DNA from: Paralichthys olivaceus
Taxonomy: Eukaryota > Chordata > Actinopteri > Pleuronectiformes > Paralichthyidae
DNA length: 64,000 bases
Direction of reading: 5' to 3'
NCBI RefSeq assembly: GCF_024713975.1
Contig: NC_091106.1
Coordinates: 15,340,501-15,404,500 of the forward strand
In this document: piece after piece, positions 13,638 to 26,802 of the stretch
How positions within the stretch are numbered: the first letter of the stretch is position 1
Layout: every line of letters begins with the position of its first letter
Program-made: the position numbers and the translations under genes
The notes under the pieces: model-generated
The model's database searches: none
What the model was told of the DNA's origin: nothing
What the model saw: the letters and a program-made list of their open reading frames with translations, nothing else

Positions 13638-16600
13638 TTAGGCTTCCAGTTCCAAGCCCAGACCCAGCTTGTGGCCTCCAGCGTTGATGTTCTTTCCATC
13701 GACCAGGCCAGACAGAGTGAGTTTCACGCCTGCACAGGCAAGAGAAACCAACGTAAGGCATTTCATGTGCAAACGCTGAATTGATTCTCAGAAGTTGGGG
13801 AATTAGGGGTTGATGGGAAATGTATGTAGTGCTTGCTATAAATTAGTTTATTCTAGGCCAACAAATGAAACATTGTCTCAGTTATTGATGGGTGATATAG
13901 AGAAAAGAAATCTCATCACAAGTATCAGTCAATATTGATGTATATCAAATCACTATTTCTGTCATTTCTACTTCACATGGTAAAAAAGATTATAGTGGCA
14001 TTCACCATCTTTGTGGGAACATGCTTTCATCACATTTTGCAGTGCACGCTACTGTGCTTCTTGTTCGGACTTTAAACAGCCAAAATATCGCCACATCACC
14101 GAATTCCTCCTTTTCAACAATGTCCTTGTCTTTGGAGCTTTGCGCCGTGTCCGTTTGGGAGTCTTCTTATTAACGCTGACGCTTGATTTTTCAACATTTT
14201 CTGTCCTCATTTTCTCTTTTATCTCACTCACACTCCTGACATACCTATGTGCTCGGCTGCAGTAGCCCAAACATTAGCACATTATGGCCCAGCTCTAGTT
14301 TTGGTACTTAAGTGGTGAATACAAGGACTCAGGAGAAAAGTGTAGAGGTGTTAAGTATGTGGACTAAATACGTAGGGGATTAACTAAAATCTATGTTAAC
14401 TGTAAACGTTTTGTACGACACATGCTTCCCTGCAGGACACAAACTTACCTGGTCTAAGAGTCTGGGTGTAACCAACACCAACAAGGCTATTGTTGTTCAC
14501 TTTAGCCTGGAAAAACACAAAACATCACAAGTCAGTAGATGAGTAGTGGTCCCATCTTTCTTTTTCAGAGCGAGGTGGACGAGGCAAGTCTGTGCTGCTT
14601 TACTTACACTGATGGTGGCATCACTGTCCAGCTGGTACTTGGCTGCAATACCGAAGCGTGTGCTGTTGCTGCCAGCGGTCCAGGCCAGGTTGACGGCTGT
14701 CTCCAGCTTGTCGCTCACCTTCTGGTAGATGGAGCCTCCAAACTCAGCTCCATCATTACTAAAACAAATGAGATCAAGCTAAGGTAAATATTTGAAAGCT
14801 AAGAGGTTTCACGCATGTTGAAGCTGTTTCCAGCAGCTTGTACAAACATCCATCCTCTTTCCTTCCTTTTCTGTCAGAAATTAAGAACTACAAAATCAAC
14901 AAACTGATTTATAGAAAAGGAATCCATCAGGCCAGTTTAAATAAATGAATTGTAAATTGGTTGTGATTGCTTATGACTGACTACAATACTGATTGTATTG
15001 GTTATTATTGTCATTTGGGAATTGCTTAATAAACAAACCTGTAACGTATCTAAATAATTTATGTTTTTATCCATACACCCATTTAGAAGATGTATTTGTT
15101 TGGAGGAAACTGGTGCATTTTACTTAAACCACACGCAGAATCCTTTAGAAGGAGTAAACAAGGTCACATTCAGTTACTTTCTAAGTTTAACATGAAGCTG
15201 CTCTGCTGCATTTCTTCCGTCAGACTGTAACAGCTCCTCAGGTTATATTTAACCATAGCAACCTGCATAAAGCCATGTGAGGTTTTGTGTTGGACCTTTT
15301 CATTGTTACATTTTTTTAGTTAACCAATGGTTTGCACATGGCAACACACACATAACTACCTATAAATGTTATGCTTCTCTTTGTTAACTGAGTGGCCTGA
15401 AGACAGTGAAAACCCAAACGGTGAAGAGTTTCCCACTTACACATTGGTCTGGAGCTGGAAGTCTCCAGTCTTGTAACCAATGGCAAAGTTGTTCTGGGTC
15501 ATCTTGGATTTGGCAGTGTCGAAGCTCATCTGGTAACCGGCGAGCCAACCCTCGTAGCCGACAACGGCAGCCCCGTGGATAGTGGGGCCAGCAAAGTCGA
15601 AGTCGACATCACAGCCAAGGTTGACGTACTCGCGCTTGTAGGCGGTCTTGACTTTGCCACTCTTCTTGCTGTTGGTGAGAAACACTGGTCAACCTCAAAC
15701 TGAAAACGCAATCAAGTCAGATTAGTAAATAAAACACAGCTTCAGTTACACGAGTGCAGTAAACAATAAGCTCATTTGTGACTGCAAAGACTTACAAACA
15801 GATTGATTTTTATTGTGTCTCGTTTTGACATGTTCAAAGATGTATTTTTGTTGTGAAATGTTATTTAGAAAAATAAACACTAAATGAAAAACCTTGGGGA
15901 ACACTTGGCCTATCTTTAAACCCCCCCACAATGTTGTTGCACCCACTGGCTCAGATTTATGGCTCCCATAGAGCTAACTCTACACCCAGGCTCAATGCCA
16001 ACTGTCAGCTCGTGTTGCAAGCAGGTCAACAAATTTTATTTTCCTTCATAGGAAACATTGGTGGACGATTACAAAAATGATCAGCCAAATCACCAGCTTT
16101 GAATAATGGCTGACTCAAACTTCCATTTCTCTTTCTACAAACCAGCCTTTAACTTGCTGCTGGTTTTTATTTCTCAGTCTGAGCACGACACTGAAGCCTT
16201 GAACATGCTGTCTCAATGTAGCCACATAACTCCAACAACCTGCTTAGACTCAATATGAAAGCAGGCACGTGCCCTTTTGGGTCAAGTGCCATATTCCTCA
16301 TGGGCAAACTAGAGTTTAATTTCCTCCCTGAAAACAACAAACTGCAAAACATCATCCAAACATACAAATATGTAAAACCCAACAGCAGTAATGTTACATC
16401 AGAAAAACTGCATAGAGCGATCAGGGTCAAACGCGGCTACTCCACTTTTCAGCAGCACAGATCAGGTTACAAACATGTAGTCATGTGGAGAGGCAGTGCA
16501 GTCATTTGTTGTGTTTACATGTGAGTTTAAATAACATGAAACTAACTTTATCATGAACACTTTATTGTAACTAAGATCTTACCCAGTGTTTGGTGAGAAG

Positions 16601-17805
16601 GTTGTGTCAAAAGTCAACTTCAGTCCCTTGGCAATCTGTGAGAAAACAGAACAATCCATTTGACAGTTACAGAAATTAATGATGCGTGAAATGTGAAACT
16701 ACTTGGACAGCTGATGTTAAACTAATGGAGAAAATAAGTAAATCTAACCTGATCTTCAACTGTGATTTCTGTTCCCAAGGTGTTGTCGGTGTTCCACTTC
16801 TCAGTGAAGGTCAGACCATATTCTGACCTCTTGTATTTAGTTTCCAGGCTACCTGCTACTTTGCTGGTGTCGGTGTTGGAGGATCCAGATGTTTTGAATT
16901 CCTGCAAGAGACAATTTCAGAAATAAATGACACATTTAAGAAAAGTGACTGTGGATGAAACAACCATGAATTTCGAAAAAACTAATCGCACCATTACCAA
17001 ACATTTGCGTGATGTTTGTGTTCTAGTTATGTTCTGACTCATGAGGGCTCAACACTCTTTAATACATTGCGTGAGTAATACTGTTTTAGTGTAGTATTCG
17101 AGGACTGGACCACACCCATATTTAAAGTAAGCCTTCATTTTGATCTCAGCTACACAATTTTAAATTTAAGCTTTGTGAATGTAACTATAAACACCAACAT
17201 CTGCCAATGTGGACAAAGCTGCCTCTGAGGTAAATCCCAATATAGTCGGTGACTTGAGGACCACACTTTAAGACTAACAGACACATACATATATACACAC
17301 AGAGGCAGCCAATACCACGAAATTGACATTTATGACTTTAATTTGGAGAAAAAACACTGCTTAAGGAGAATTGATGATTCACTGTATGATAGAGCACAGT
17401 TAAAACTTTGAAGCAGAATTATTGTTCTGGGTGGTAGCAGCTTGTTACCTTTATGGCCGACAATGCACAATAAATATTTTCAAAGCAGAGTAAGGAAATG
17501 TAATTTACTTAACATGCTGTGAACTACGAAGTACAGCAGGTTCTAGTAATCTGTTCTGAAACCACAAAGAAATGTACTTACAACTCCACTGTTTGACTTT
17601 GTCTTGACATCGAGCTTCACCAAGCCAAATCCTGAAGAGAAGAAAGTTCAAATACTTTGTCAGCTACATCGACTTTACTTGGCAGCACAAGATGTTCGTC
17701 ATCACAGAAATGATTGGCCAGACTGTGTAGAATCCTACCATAGCCTTTGTTGAAGATGTCTTTGGCAGACTTGCCCAGGTCAGCGTATGTGGGAGGCACG
17801 GCCAT
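13638..17805 (-). CDS. vdac2: Voltage-dependent anion channel 2 (mitochondrial porin)
   Basis: Complete 283-residue outer mitochondrial membrane beta-barrel that passes ATP, ADP and other metabolites. VDAC2 is also known to restrain BAK. Coding exons in transcript order: 17739-17805, 17582-17631, 16749-16901, 16583-16635, 15441-15668 (228 bases), 14608-14758 (151), 14449-14506 (58) and 13638-13729. The start [20 protein letters not shown] is the N-terminal helix in the short teleost VDAC2 form. Key stretches include [70 protein letters not shown] and the terminal [13 protein letters not shown]. The last is the conserved porin end of the barrel. A 5' untranslated exon ends at the donor by 18936. 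Length, exon sizes and sequence all match VDAC2. Confidence 0.97.
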
Positions 17806-18935
17806 TGTATCTGTAAACAGAAGTGAAATAAAATGCTCAAATGATTCTTGCAGTACATTTCCACCTGTGGTGGTCCAGTTGAACAGCAAGACAGAATAAT
17901 AACTTGGGCTCATAATATATAATTTTAATAATAAACTTCATAATTGCACCCCAACTGTTACTGTGTGAATAGAAAAATGCAAGTACTGCTATTGTTGGTT
18001 AAGTAGCAAGATATTAGTCGCTTAAAAAAAGTAATAGTTTTAAATATATATGTTTATACACATGGAGGATACATGCAGGATCTGTGGTAGTGAGTATTAT
18101 CGATTCTAAACAAACAAATGGTTAGGATAAGGATGTCAGCTGCATCTGTTCCTGCTGCAGTTGCCACAGCATTCTTAAAACCAACACCTCACTACTATCC
18201 ATCCTCCTCCTGTAGATGACAAAGGTTTTTTAAAGCAGCTGTACAAGATTGAGGGGAATGCAGTCCTTGCTGCACACTGTCATCCCCTTCTGCTACAGGA
18301 TCAGCTTCATTTATTCCAGCTGAGGACATTAACTGCCTCTGATCACACATTTAAAATTAACATTACTAGCTTCATGTAGCTACATGTGACATCTGACACA
18401 GACAGTGGACAATCACAGACACACACACTTGTCCTAAGTGTGTAACAGCCGATGGACAAGGTTACTCAGAGACAGGAGCCATTTTGTCCTGTTCAGGCCT
18501 GTCTCTCGATAAAACTACTCCTCCACGTGAGTTGGCAGCCACCGCTTGGCGTGGCCACGCACATGCCGGTGACAATTAGCGCGATGTGTTAATTCAAGTG
18601 TTCACTCGCATTTCCAGCTCACGTATGCCAACTAGGCCAGAGGGAGATTAACGGAGCGCCCGATGGAAATCAAAGTAGTAAAGGGGATTGACTTGGTTCA
18701 TTTACTTTAAATACAACATTCACCGGCTCATCAGCAACAAATGAAACGTGCAAAACAAAGAAAAGCTGCCGTGATTAACTCGACATGTGTCAGACGCAGC
18801 ACGCTAACTGCGGCTAGCTTAGCTAACTTAGCTAGCCTGCAGAGTACCGGCATGTGTGTAACTCGCTCCGCCGCATGTTGTCGCTCTCATCGACGGGAAC
18901 AAAACAGCGTCAGGCCGCTTAGATGGTTCACTTAC

Positions 18936-19010
18936 CGGTAAGAGATGAGGCTGGTGGTAAAGTAAAACGACTTCCACGGAGATGTTCCTCAAACCGCACG
19001 GCCGGAAAAG
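18936..19010 (-). promoter_or_regulatory. vdac2: vdac2 5' untranslated exon and promoter area
   Basis: On the minus strand a strong donor (CTTACCG|GTAAGTG) ends an untranslated exon that starts somewhere near 19000. The first coding exon is entered through an acceptor just before ATACAATGG at 17810. The area from about 18780 to 19110 is CpG-rich compared with its surroundings, as expected for a housekeeping promoter. The exact transcription start is not determined. Confidence 0.6.
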
Positions 19011-22000
19011 GCGTCACCGGTTGGAGGGCGAGCTGAAGGAGACTGCACCGCAACGAGACCCACACCTATCACAGCCGCGGCTCAGGACCCGAGGCGGCCG
19101 CCCAGTGTGCCTGACTGAAAGTACTTTTTACATCACAGCGTGGCTGCGTAATATAAGAAGAAACTGTTGAAATGTTTTTTCTTACAAGGATTACCGGATA
19201 TTTCCAACACTGTGATGAAAAAAATAAAGATCCTGTAGGTCAAACTTATAAGCACTGTTTAACCAATGTGAATATAGGCTGTAGATAGATAGATAGATAG
19301 AAGATAGATAGATAGATAATATAATTTGACCTGCAAGTCTCATATGCTGATAGTAAAAATAAATATACAAATAATAAATACTCATTAAAGTGTGAGAAGC
19401 CTAAAATAGGTGTAATGAAGTGTCTCTTGAGGGCTGCCAGGCCAGTCAGGCCAAAATGTAACATCATTTAACAGCAGCAATGACAAATGTCAAATGATGT
19501 CACATTTTTGAATCTATTATTGTACGACAGTTATTTCTCTCCGTTAAATGTCACCAAGAGTTCATTGACATAATGTACATGTGAGGACAATGCCAACAAC
19601 AACCAGCATCAAGAAGTAAAACATTGAAATGGTTGCCAAGTAGAAGATCTGGATTGTGCAGCTCTGGAGTCACATACCTGCAGAATGAGAACAGGAAGAC
19701 AAGGTGTCATATTTTTCATTAAGTAAAACCTGAATCAACACTGATGATTCAGGTTAATGTAACGATTCAATATGTGTAATATGTACTACTAATTATCTAC
19801 CAAAATCAACAACTTCAAATGTACTTCTTTACACATTTCATTATCTCAAGATGGAAGTTTTTATTTTCTTTAAATTGTTTGTGAAATCCAAACATTGCCA
19901 CCAACAGTAACTTACAACATAATTAAATGTGCCATAGAATATCAAATATATGAAAATAAAATAGTGAGTTAAGTGAACACACAAAACATTAATTACTAAT
20001 GATTTCATTGAAAATGGTTTCACCTGAATTTAACCTCTGTCCTTTACATCATGCTCTTAAAATGGTTGTATTGAGCTTAATTGTATGTTTGTAAACAAAA
20101 CAACTCAAATTAATCCTATTCAAAAACGAAATAAAAAGAATTCAAACTCACCTTGAGTTGAACTTGTCAGAGAAGTCAGTGAAAGAAGTTGAAAATTCCG
20201 ATCTGACAGTTTGTTTCCTCAGTTGAAAGATTAAAACGTAGCTCCTTTTCCAAAGGCTGCTGGGAGCGGACGGGAACATTTCACAGTTTGAACGGAAGGG
20301 TTTTGGGTTTTTTCGCAGGTGAGGCCTTAAGGTGAGGCCTTTGCAGTTTCCCTCCAAAAGTGACTCCCTGATTCACTTCCTGACTTACCTCCCAATTTCA
20401 TAAAAATTAATCTTTATAGTCTAAATCCAGAGAAGTTGAATGCATCACAGTGAAATAAAGCTTTATGTAAAATACAAGAGTCCCTTCTTCAACAATGGTT
20501 GTTCAATCCTCATTGAGTTTAAAATCCTGAGTACTGACAGCAGGCTGTCGGCCTAGTCACACAATATTTATTACATGATACTTTAATGTAAAAACATGAC
20601 CCGTAGTGATTCAGTGACTCTTTTTCAACACGTAAAGACACTGTAGAAAAGTTTCTTTAACGTCGAATCAACTTCAACCACAAAGAATCTTTTCATGTTG
20701 AGTTAACAAGATTTCTGTCTGTAAACACACAGAATTACAATCTAAAGTAGTGAGAAAAGAAAAAGTCTGAATGATACAATAAAGAGTCCAGAGATCAACT
20801 AACAAACAAGACAATAACACTTTCAGGGATGAAGAACAAACAAACTACTCAGTTGAAATCATTCTGTTTCTCAGACTTGGAGCAGAGAGAACCCTCTTTA
20901 AGATACAAAACAACACAAACAGAAAAAAACTGCTTTTCCTCCACTAGAGCAAAACATCTGCTCAAACAAATGTCTCGAACAACGAGGAGTCAAGTGACTG
21001 CTGGACTCACCGAATGCTCACAGGAGAGAAGAGTCTCAGATGTTTGTTTGGAGACAGCGCTGCTACTGGACCAGCTGCTGTGCGGTCCTCTCTCCACAGG
21101 GAGGCGCCGTCATGACTTCGACTCCATATTTAAAAGCGGAAAGGCGGGATCAACGATTTACATCAATTAAGAAGTGTATATATTCAGTTTCGCTTGCAGA
21201 GGACGGATATCCGCCATTTTGTCTGCACTGTGGTGTCCTTCCCTGGATTTAACCATTTTAAATCAATTCAATTCCGAACAGTTTTATTAATGCAGATAAT
21301 AAACTTTATTATTTCAAGGCACTTAACATAGTGACGTGTAGACCTAATGAATTACAGAGAAACCCAACAGCTCAGATCATGAGTGAAAACTTTGGAATTA
21401 ATAGAGTTTAATAGAAATATAGCATATACAGTGGAAATTATATATTATTATTACATTATATAACATTTCTCGGTAACCCCACTCCTCGCTAAGAGTAGAG
21501 CTGAAAATGTTCTACTTGGTGTTTGAAGAACTATTGTGAATTAAGAACTAAAAATCCACATATTCTGGACACGAATGTGAAGTGAAGCCTTCACATTCCA
21601 CTGACTTCAACACACTGGATTTAAAACTCGCCCGCTGTGCAAGAAAGTCTCAAACATTTCTAAAGTGATCTGCAAAGAGTGGCTGAAAATTCCAAGAGTT
21701 AAGCTTTATAAGTACTTACATTTAAATATATTATTTTTGAAAATGAATTTGAACAATATATTAAAGTATACTTCTCTTAAAAAACAGGAACGTTTTAAAA
21801 ATCCTGAATGTATATTCCCAGTATGAGGTTTTTGTGAGATTATGAACTCTGCTTGACATTGTCCCCTGGCTTTATGTTTGTCTGAAATTATAAATGGTAC
21901 AATCGAACATTTAAATTTAGCAATCAAACAGGCCAATGCTTCTTTATGCTTTGTAGTGAAGGGTAGAAAAAAGTAGAAAGAAACTAAAGCACAACAAAGC

Positions 22001-22089
22001 AATAACAGCATACAAATAATTGCTACAGAATATCCGAGTGATTTACAGATTAAATGTTGAACAGTTCATGTATTTTGGTGGGACAGAGC
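19011..22089. other. Intergenic region between vdac2 and the CD300-like gene
   Basis: No gene can be assigned. It contains a GATA repeat (19283-19318), a possible minus-strand spliced transcript (a strong donor GTGAGTTTG just below 20153 and a pyrimidine-rich acceptor above 19679) and Ets-like GGAAGTGAA words near 20370. The 3' flank of the CD300-like gene, with a possible polyadenylation word at 21305-21310 on the minus strand, completes it. Open frames here are short and without family likeness. Confidence 0.55.
19283..19318. repeat. GATA tetranucleotide microsatellite
   Basis: About nine GATA units, interrupted once by AGAAGATA. Confidence 0.9.
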
Positions 22090-25000
22090 CTACATGCTGT
22101 ATGTAACATCTGTATCTTGTGCTTCAGCCTGTTGGAGAACAGAAGTAAATGTGACAATTAGAGAAGAAGAGCAATGATTATGAAAATCAAATATATGAAA
22201 AAACAAACAAATGTGGCTTCAGTGATTATGTGGATTAAAAAGTGGCATTTTCTGATATTTTGAGACCATGAAAAAAAAAAATGAAACAACTGAAATACAG
22301 AACATGAGAAATGATTTACAGTTGGGATCAGTAGTTTTAATATTTACCCTTCTTACTGTTGGTTGTCTAATGGTAACCACAGAACTGTACAACACTTCCA
22401 TGTCAGTTTCAGTACATGGTCTCTGGGAGGGGGGAGGGGCAAACACACAAATATTGAAAAGGAACATTTTCTGCTTTGGATTTAAAACTGATTTCATTTA
22501 GCTGCAGATGGTGAAGTAAGAAGTTATGTTTAAGCATGTTTGTGTCTTGTAGTGTACTTTGGTTACCTGGTCTACCTGAGGAGAAAAAAATAACATTTTA
22601 ATTTGATTAGATTTGATCCATATTTCCACAGTTGTTATTACAGTAACAATTAGTAGTAAGAATTACATGAGAATTTTTAACCCCAATATGGTTTTGTGAT
22701 CAAACATGTGCAGTTGCCCTCTCATAATGGATAAAATTCCACAAGAACAATACACATATAGGCTACATATAATATCATAGACTCTATATAACAATTATAA
22801 GACCCATTTTATCAAATAGAAATAAGATATATCCATAAACTGCCCCTTATCTTGTAGGCTGCGGCGCAGTTTCTTTAGACACACAAGTAAAATGATTAAT
22901 AATAATAATAACACATTTTATCTATAGGCATCTTTCATAGCACTCAAGGTCACCTTACATGGCAGATCAAAACACAACAATTTATCAAACACATCAATAA
23001 AATAATTAAAATAAAAAGACAATCGGAAAACTGAAAAAGCCTGTTTATAAAGATGAGTTTCTACATGTCAGTGAGAGTCAGTGCCGCAAATGTCTGGTGG
23101 GACACTTCCTGATATTACTGTGTTACCTTTGCTGAAGGTTTTATTTGGTGTTTTACATCGCAGTATGTTACTTCCGCTTCAGCCTGTATTGAAGGAGGAA
23201 ACCAAATGTCAGAACCTTTCTCAGACATTGCTTCACAAATAGAAAAAAATTCCCAAAATTGTGAAGCCTGTTGAAAAAGGAAACTAAAATGGATGGATTC
23301 AGAAGTGTTCTGTTGTGCCTCACATTCAAATCCATAATCTGTATGTATGTAAATCATCACCATGAACCATTTTAAACAAGTAGGTCCAAGGCCAACACAT
23401 TATAGAAATGAGCATAACATTAACATTCACTTACCTACAAGCACCTGTTCAATCCATCTCTACTGTGCTCATTCTCTATGTTATCATCATTTCATGACGT
23501 TTCTCTATTTTCCTTTAACCTTCACCTCTATATAAATAAATATATAATAAAAACTATACTCCCGATAAATATGAAAATTTGTCAACAATTTTCCTTTATT
23601 AAGTTTTATTAAACAAACAAATTGCTGGAACAAACCACGATTTTCTAAATCTATTCACAATGTGTGGCTTTGCTCAAAGATAAAGAACTAAAAGTAACCA
23701 AGGAAAGACTTAAATGTCCACCTTACTGAATCAGGAATTGTGCATTGATATTGGACATAGAATTGGCCCCTCTTTGTAAATGATTTTGGGGAAATATCAG
23801 GCGTCTCTTACCGTCACCGTTGTGATGGCTGCTGTTTCTGACTTGTTTTCCTCTAAAAGTTAAACAATGAAAAACTCCTGTTACTGCCTCTCAATGTTCA
23901 CCGTACTCCAGATATTAAGTGAAAATACTAAAAAATCACTAACATGAAATGGATTTATCCCAGTTCAGCTCAGACTTACTGTGCTTTTTCAACATAAACC
24001 AGATGAACAAGGCCAGCAGCACAATGACCAACAAACTCAGACAGATGATGAGGCTCATTGACCTGCAGAATATATTTTGAGCACACAAATGAAATTAGCA
24101 ACAATAAATGGCCTGTTTGTATTTGAACAATGGTAAAATGCATCATTCTTATATATTTTTTTTTTAAATGTAAAGACTACTGACCTGTGATGTGTTTGGC
24201 CTCCAGTGATCCATTTGGTTGTTGCAAGAGTGGCTATGATTCAAAACAGGACAGTGATAAAAAAGAGTTATATGATAATGAATCTTAATATTAACTTAAC
24301 TAAATCTTAACATTTACAAATAATTATACAGGGAATGCATTTATATTCATAATCACTTGGAGTACTTACTGGTGGTTTTCTCAGTAACAGTGACATGCAC
24401 TGGCATCTTTAAGGGTTCTTTATTGCAAAAGTACCAGCCGCTGCTTTCTTTCATCAGTCCGCTCATAGACACGAGGTAAACATTGTGGACCTTTGAGTCT
24501 ATGGTTACGTTTGTTCCATCTATTGCTCCCCACTGCCCTGTCACACAGCTCCTGCCCAGTTTGCACCAGCTCATTTCTCCAGCGGTGCTGTGGTAACAAC
24601 TGATGGTTATGCTATCTCCAATGAATCCACTGATCTCCTGCTTTTCCACATAAAGACCAGGCAAACCTTCGGAGAAAAAATTAGTATTTAAAAAAAATTG
24701 TGGGAGGAAGAACTGGTTGATATTGGGGAATTGGGAAAATGTTTGAAAACATATGATAGATGAAGAATCCCTTAAAACGTAAAACAAAGTAATCAGTCTA
24801 AAATATTTGAAATGTGTTTAAGGGGAGTTAAAGGCTCTTACCGCTGGTGACTGACAGGTGAAATAACGCCCCATCATCTTTTCCATAATCAATCTCCACG
24901 ATACACCAGAAATCAGTGTCCATGTCGTTCAGTTCATGTTTTATAGTCACAATGAAAATTCGCTGGGATTTATAATCAGTAATTGAAAACTTTCCTGAAG

Positions 25001-25376
25001 TATCTGGTTTGTCTGTTTTAACTAGATATGAGCAGCTGTTCCAATCTTTACCTCCACACAAGTACTTCACATTGTCTTTGTACTTCGAGTCATAGAGACA
25101 TGGGATGGTGATGGAATCTCCAGCCTTCACCGACACTGTACTGAGGGTGATTACGCTGTGAACTCCTGCGACAAAAACAAATACAGTGTTGGAACAGACA
25201 CAATTAGCAAATGTGTTATTCCCTCCAAAGATCAACAATTTCTCTACAAGTTATGAAATAAAAACTGGTAAATCTGCAGTCATTGTAAACACGTGTATGT
25301 GAACAAATTTAACATGAGCCTGTGACTGACCTGTGAGTCCAGTGAGGATGAGAAGAATTGTGGGATGAAGAGCCAT
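22090..25376 (-). CDS. CD300/pIgR-like inhibitory immune receptor, two Ig domains
   Basis: Predicted 336-residue type I membrane receptor of the CD300 (CMRF35-like)/pIgR-like family, expected on leukocytes. Exons: 25331-25376 signal peptide (MALHPTILLILTGLT), 24842-25165 Ig-V 1, 24370-24666 Ig-V 2, 24185-24233 stalk, 23980-24062 membrane span (SLIICLSLLVIVLLALFIWF) and tail exons 23812-23852, 23127-23183, 22567-22575 (9 bases), 22357-22422 and 22090-22128. Ig 1 has paired cysteines (ITIPCLYD, DTDFWCIV) plus the extra pIgR-type cysteines YLCGG and NSCSYL. Ig 2 has ITISCYH, MSWCKLGRSC and SGWYFC. The tail holds ITIM-type VTYCDV and VLYSSV and ends VTYSM, so an inhibitory SHP-recruiting role is inferred. 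All exon joins stay in frame. Ligand and exact orthologue cannot be told; fish have large, fast-changing families of these genes. Ets/PU.1-like AGGAAGT words lie upstream. Confidence 0.85.
22888..23012 (+). repeat. Teleost interspersed repeat with (TAA)n start
   Basis: An AATAATAATAA run is followed by CACATTTTATCTATAGGCAT, TTTCATAGCACTCAAGG and a purine-rich AAAACACAACAATTTATC tail. The same arrangement occurs at about 51062-51300, so both are copies of one family. It lies in an intron of the CD300-like gene. Confidence 0.55.
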
Positions 25377-26602
25377 GTCAGAGAGTGAGGAGACTGAACA
25401 AGATGCAATGAAATACTGACTCACTACTTCCTATTTCCCAAAACTGTCATCCTCATATGAGGAAGTTGCATTACATTGGTTAGTACATTTTATTATGTAT
25501 GTTTTCCATTTGTTAGTTCCACTTAGTCTGCAATTGCATTTTTAGTTCTTCTTCCTCTTAAGTATGACATATGGATTATGTAAATGGCTGGGGGAAGCAA
25601 TATGGCCTTGTTGGGCTTTGTGCCTTGTACATGTGATCCTTCTACTTTCTGGTGAGCTGGTGGTTGTCCTGATCAATTGATTGAACATTTTCCAGAATAT
25701 CTATCAACCTCCTTGTGTGGATACTGGTCATTACTGATAAAACAAAAATTGATGGAGTCAACGACCCCAAGTTCCATTTTTAAAATACCCAAGCAAAGAA
25801 GGAATATGCCAGTGATGTTTATTAGCAAACAAATAATAGGAAATACATTTGGTTTAATCTAAAACATCAAGAATTGTCACCTTGAAGAGAAATACGGATC
25901 AGAGATGTATTATCTAAATTACATAAAGTCACAATATTGCCTGAAATTAGCAGCTGCATTAAAATGGTTTTAGTAATTATTTTACAGAACTAAAAATGAA
26001 ATAAGTATTTCATTATTGACCATACTGTATTTAAATATGTGTTGGCCTGTACATATCAGTATCTGTGTGAATGTTGAAAACTTTTGTTTTGAAGGATAAA
26101 CCATGTTTTGTTTTATACATTTTACATAAAAAGTCATTTATTAAAAAATGGTTAAACTGTAAAATATTGACTCTGTGCTTTCTTCCTTCCTTTCCTTCCC
26201 CCCTTTCTTTCTTTTTCATTCTCTCTCTTCCCTTCCCTCCTTTTTATTTATTTCTTCCTTTCTTTCTCTCTCTCCTCCTACCTTCTTTCTTCCTCCCCTT
26301 CTTTTCTATCTCTTTTTTCTGCACTCCCTCCTTTCTTTCTTCCTCCCCTCCCTCCCTTCTTGTTTTCTTTGTCTCTCCCCCCTCCCTCCCTTCTTTCTCC
26401 CCCTTTTCTTTCTCTCCCTCCCTTCTTCCTTTCTTTCTCTCTCTTCCCCTCCCTCCTTCCTTCCTTCTCCCTTCCTCTCCTCTCTCCCTTCTTCCTTTCT
26501 TTCTCTCTCTTCCCGTCCCTCTTTCTTTCTTTCTTTCTTCTTTAAATAAAGAACGATATACACTTGTTGTGTTTTCTCTTTACCCAGGCTGTGGTGATGA
26601 TG
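25377..26602. other. Intergenic region between the CD300-like gene and polh
   Basis: The first part holds the promoter side of the CD300-like gene, with AGGAAGT Ets-like words near 25425 and 25460. The middle is AT-rich without features. The last 370 bases are a TTCC-rich polypyrimidine tract next to the polh promoter. Confidence 0.55.
26175..26540. repeat. TTCC/CTTT-rich polypyrimidine tract
   Basis: About 365 bases composed almost only of C and T on the plus strand, built from TTCC, TTTC and CCCTCC units in irregular order. It gives rise to long low-complexity Phe/Leu/Ser/Pro open frames on one strand and Glu/Arg/Lys/Gly frames on the other; neither is a gene. It ends about 260 bases upstream of the polh start codon. 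Confidence 0.9.
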
Positions 26603-26653
26603 ACCTCACCACAATGTCCGCCAAAAACGTCCGACATTCACGTCGACCTTTGA

Positions 26654-26661
26654 TGACGTCG
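26654..26661 (+). promoter_or_regulatory. CRE/ATF-like site in the polh promoter or leader
   Basis: TGACGTCG sits inside a near-palindrome GATGACGTCGTCAT, about 150 bases upstream of the polh start codon in a CpG-containing segment. CREB/ATF binding is inferred from the motif only. Confidence 0.4.
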
Positions 26662-26802
26662 TCATGTAACTTCGGTCCACTGCGTCAAATACAAAGCGAC
26701 GGAAACAGAGACTTTGGCGCCCGGTTCAACTCCAGTGAGCCGATCACCCGGGGCCGGGGTTTTTTACGTTTCCCTCCCGCAGAGCGAGCCTCCTCTCCGG
26801 TG

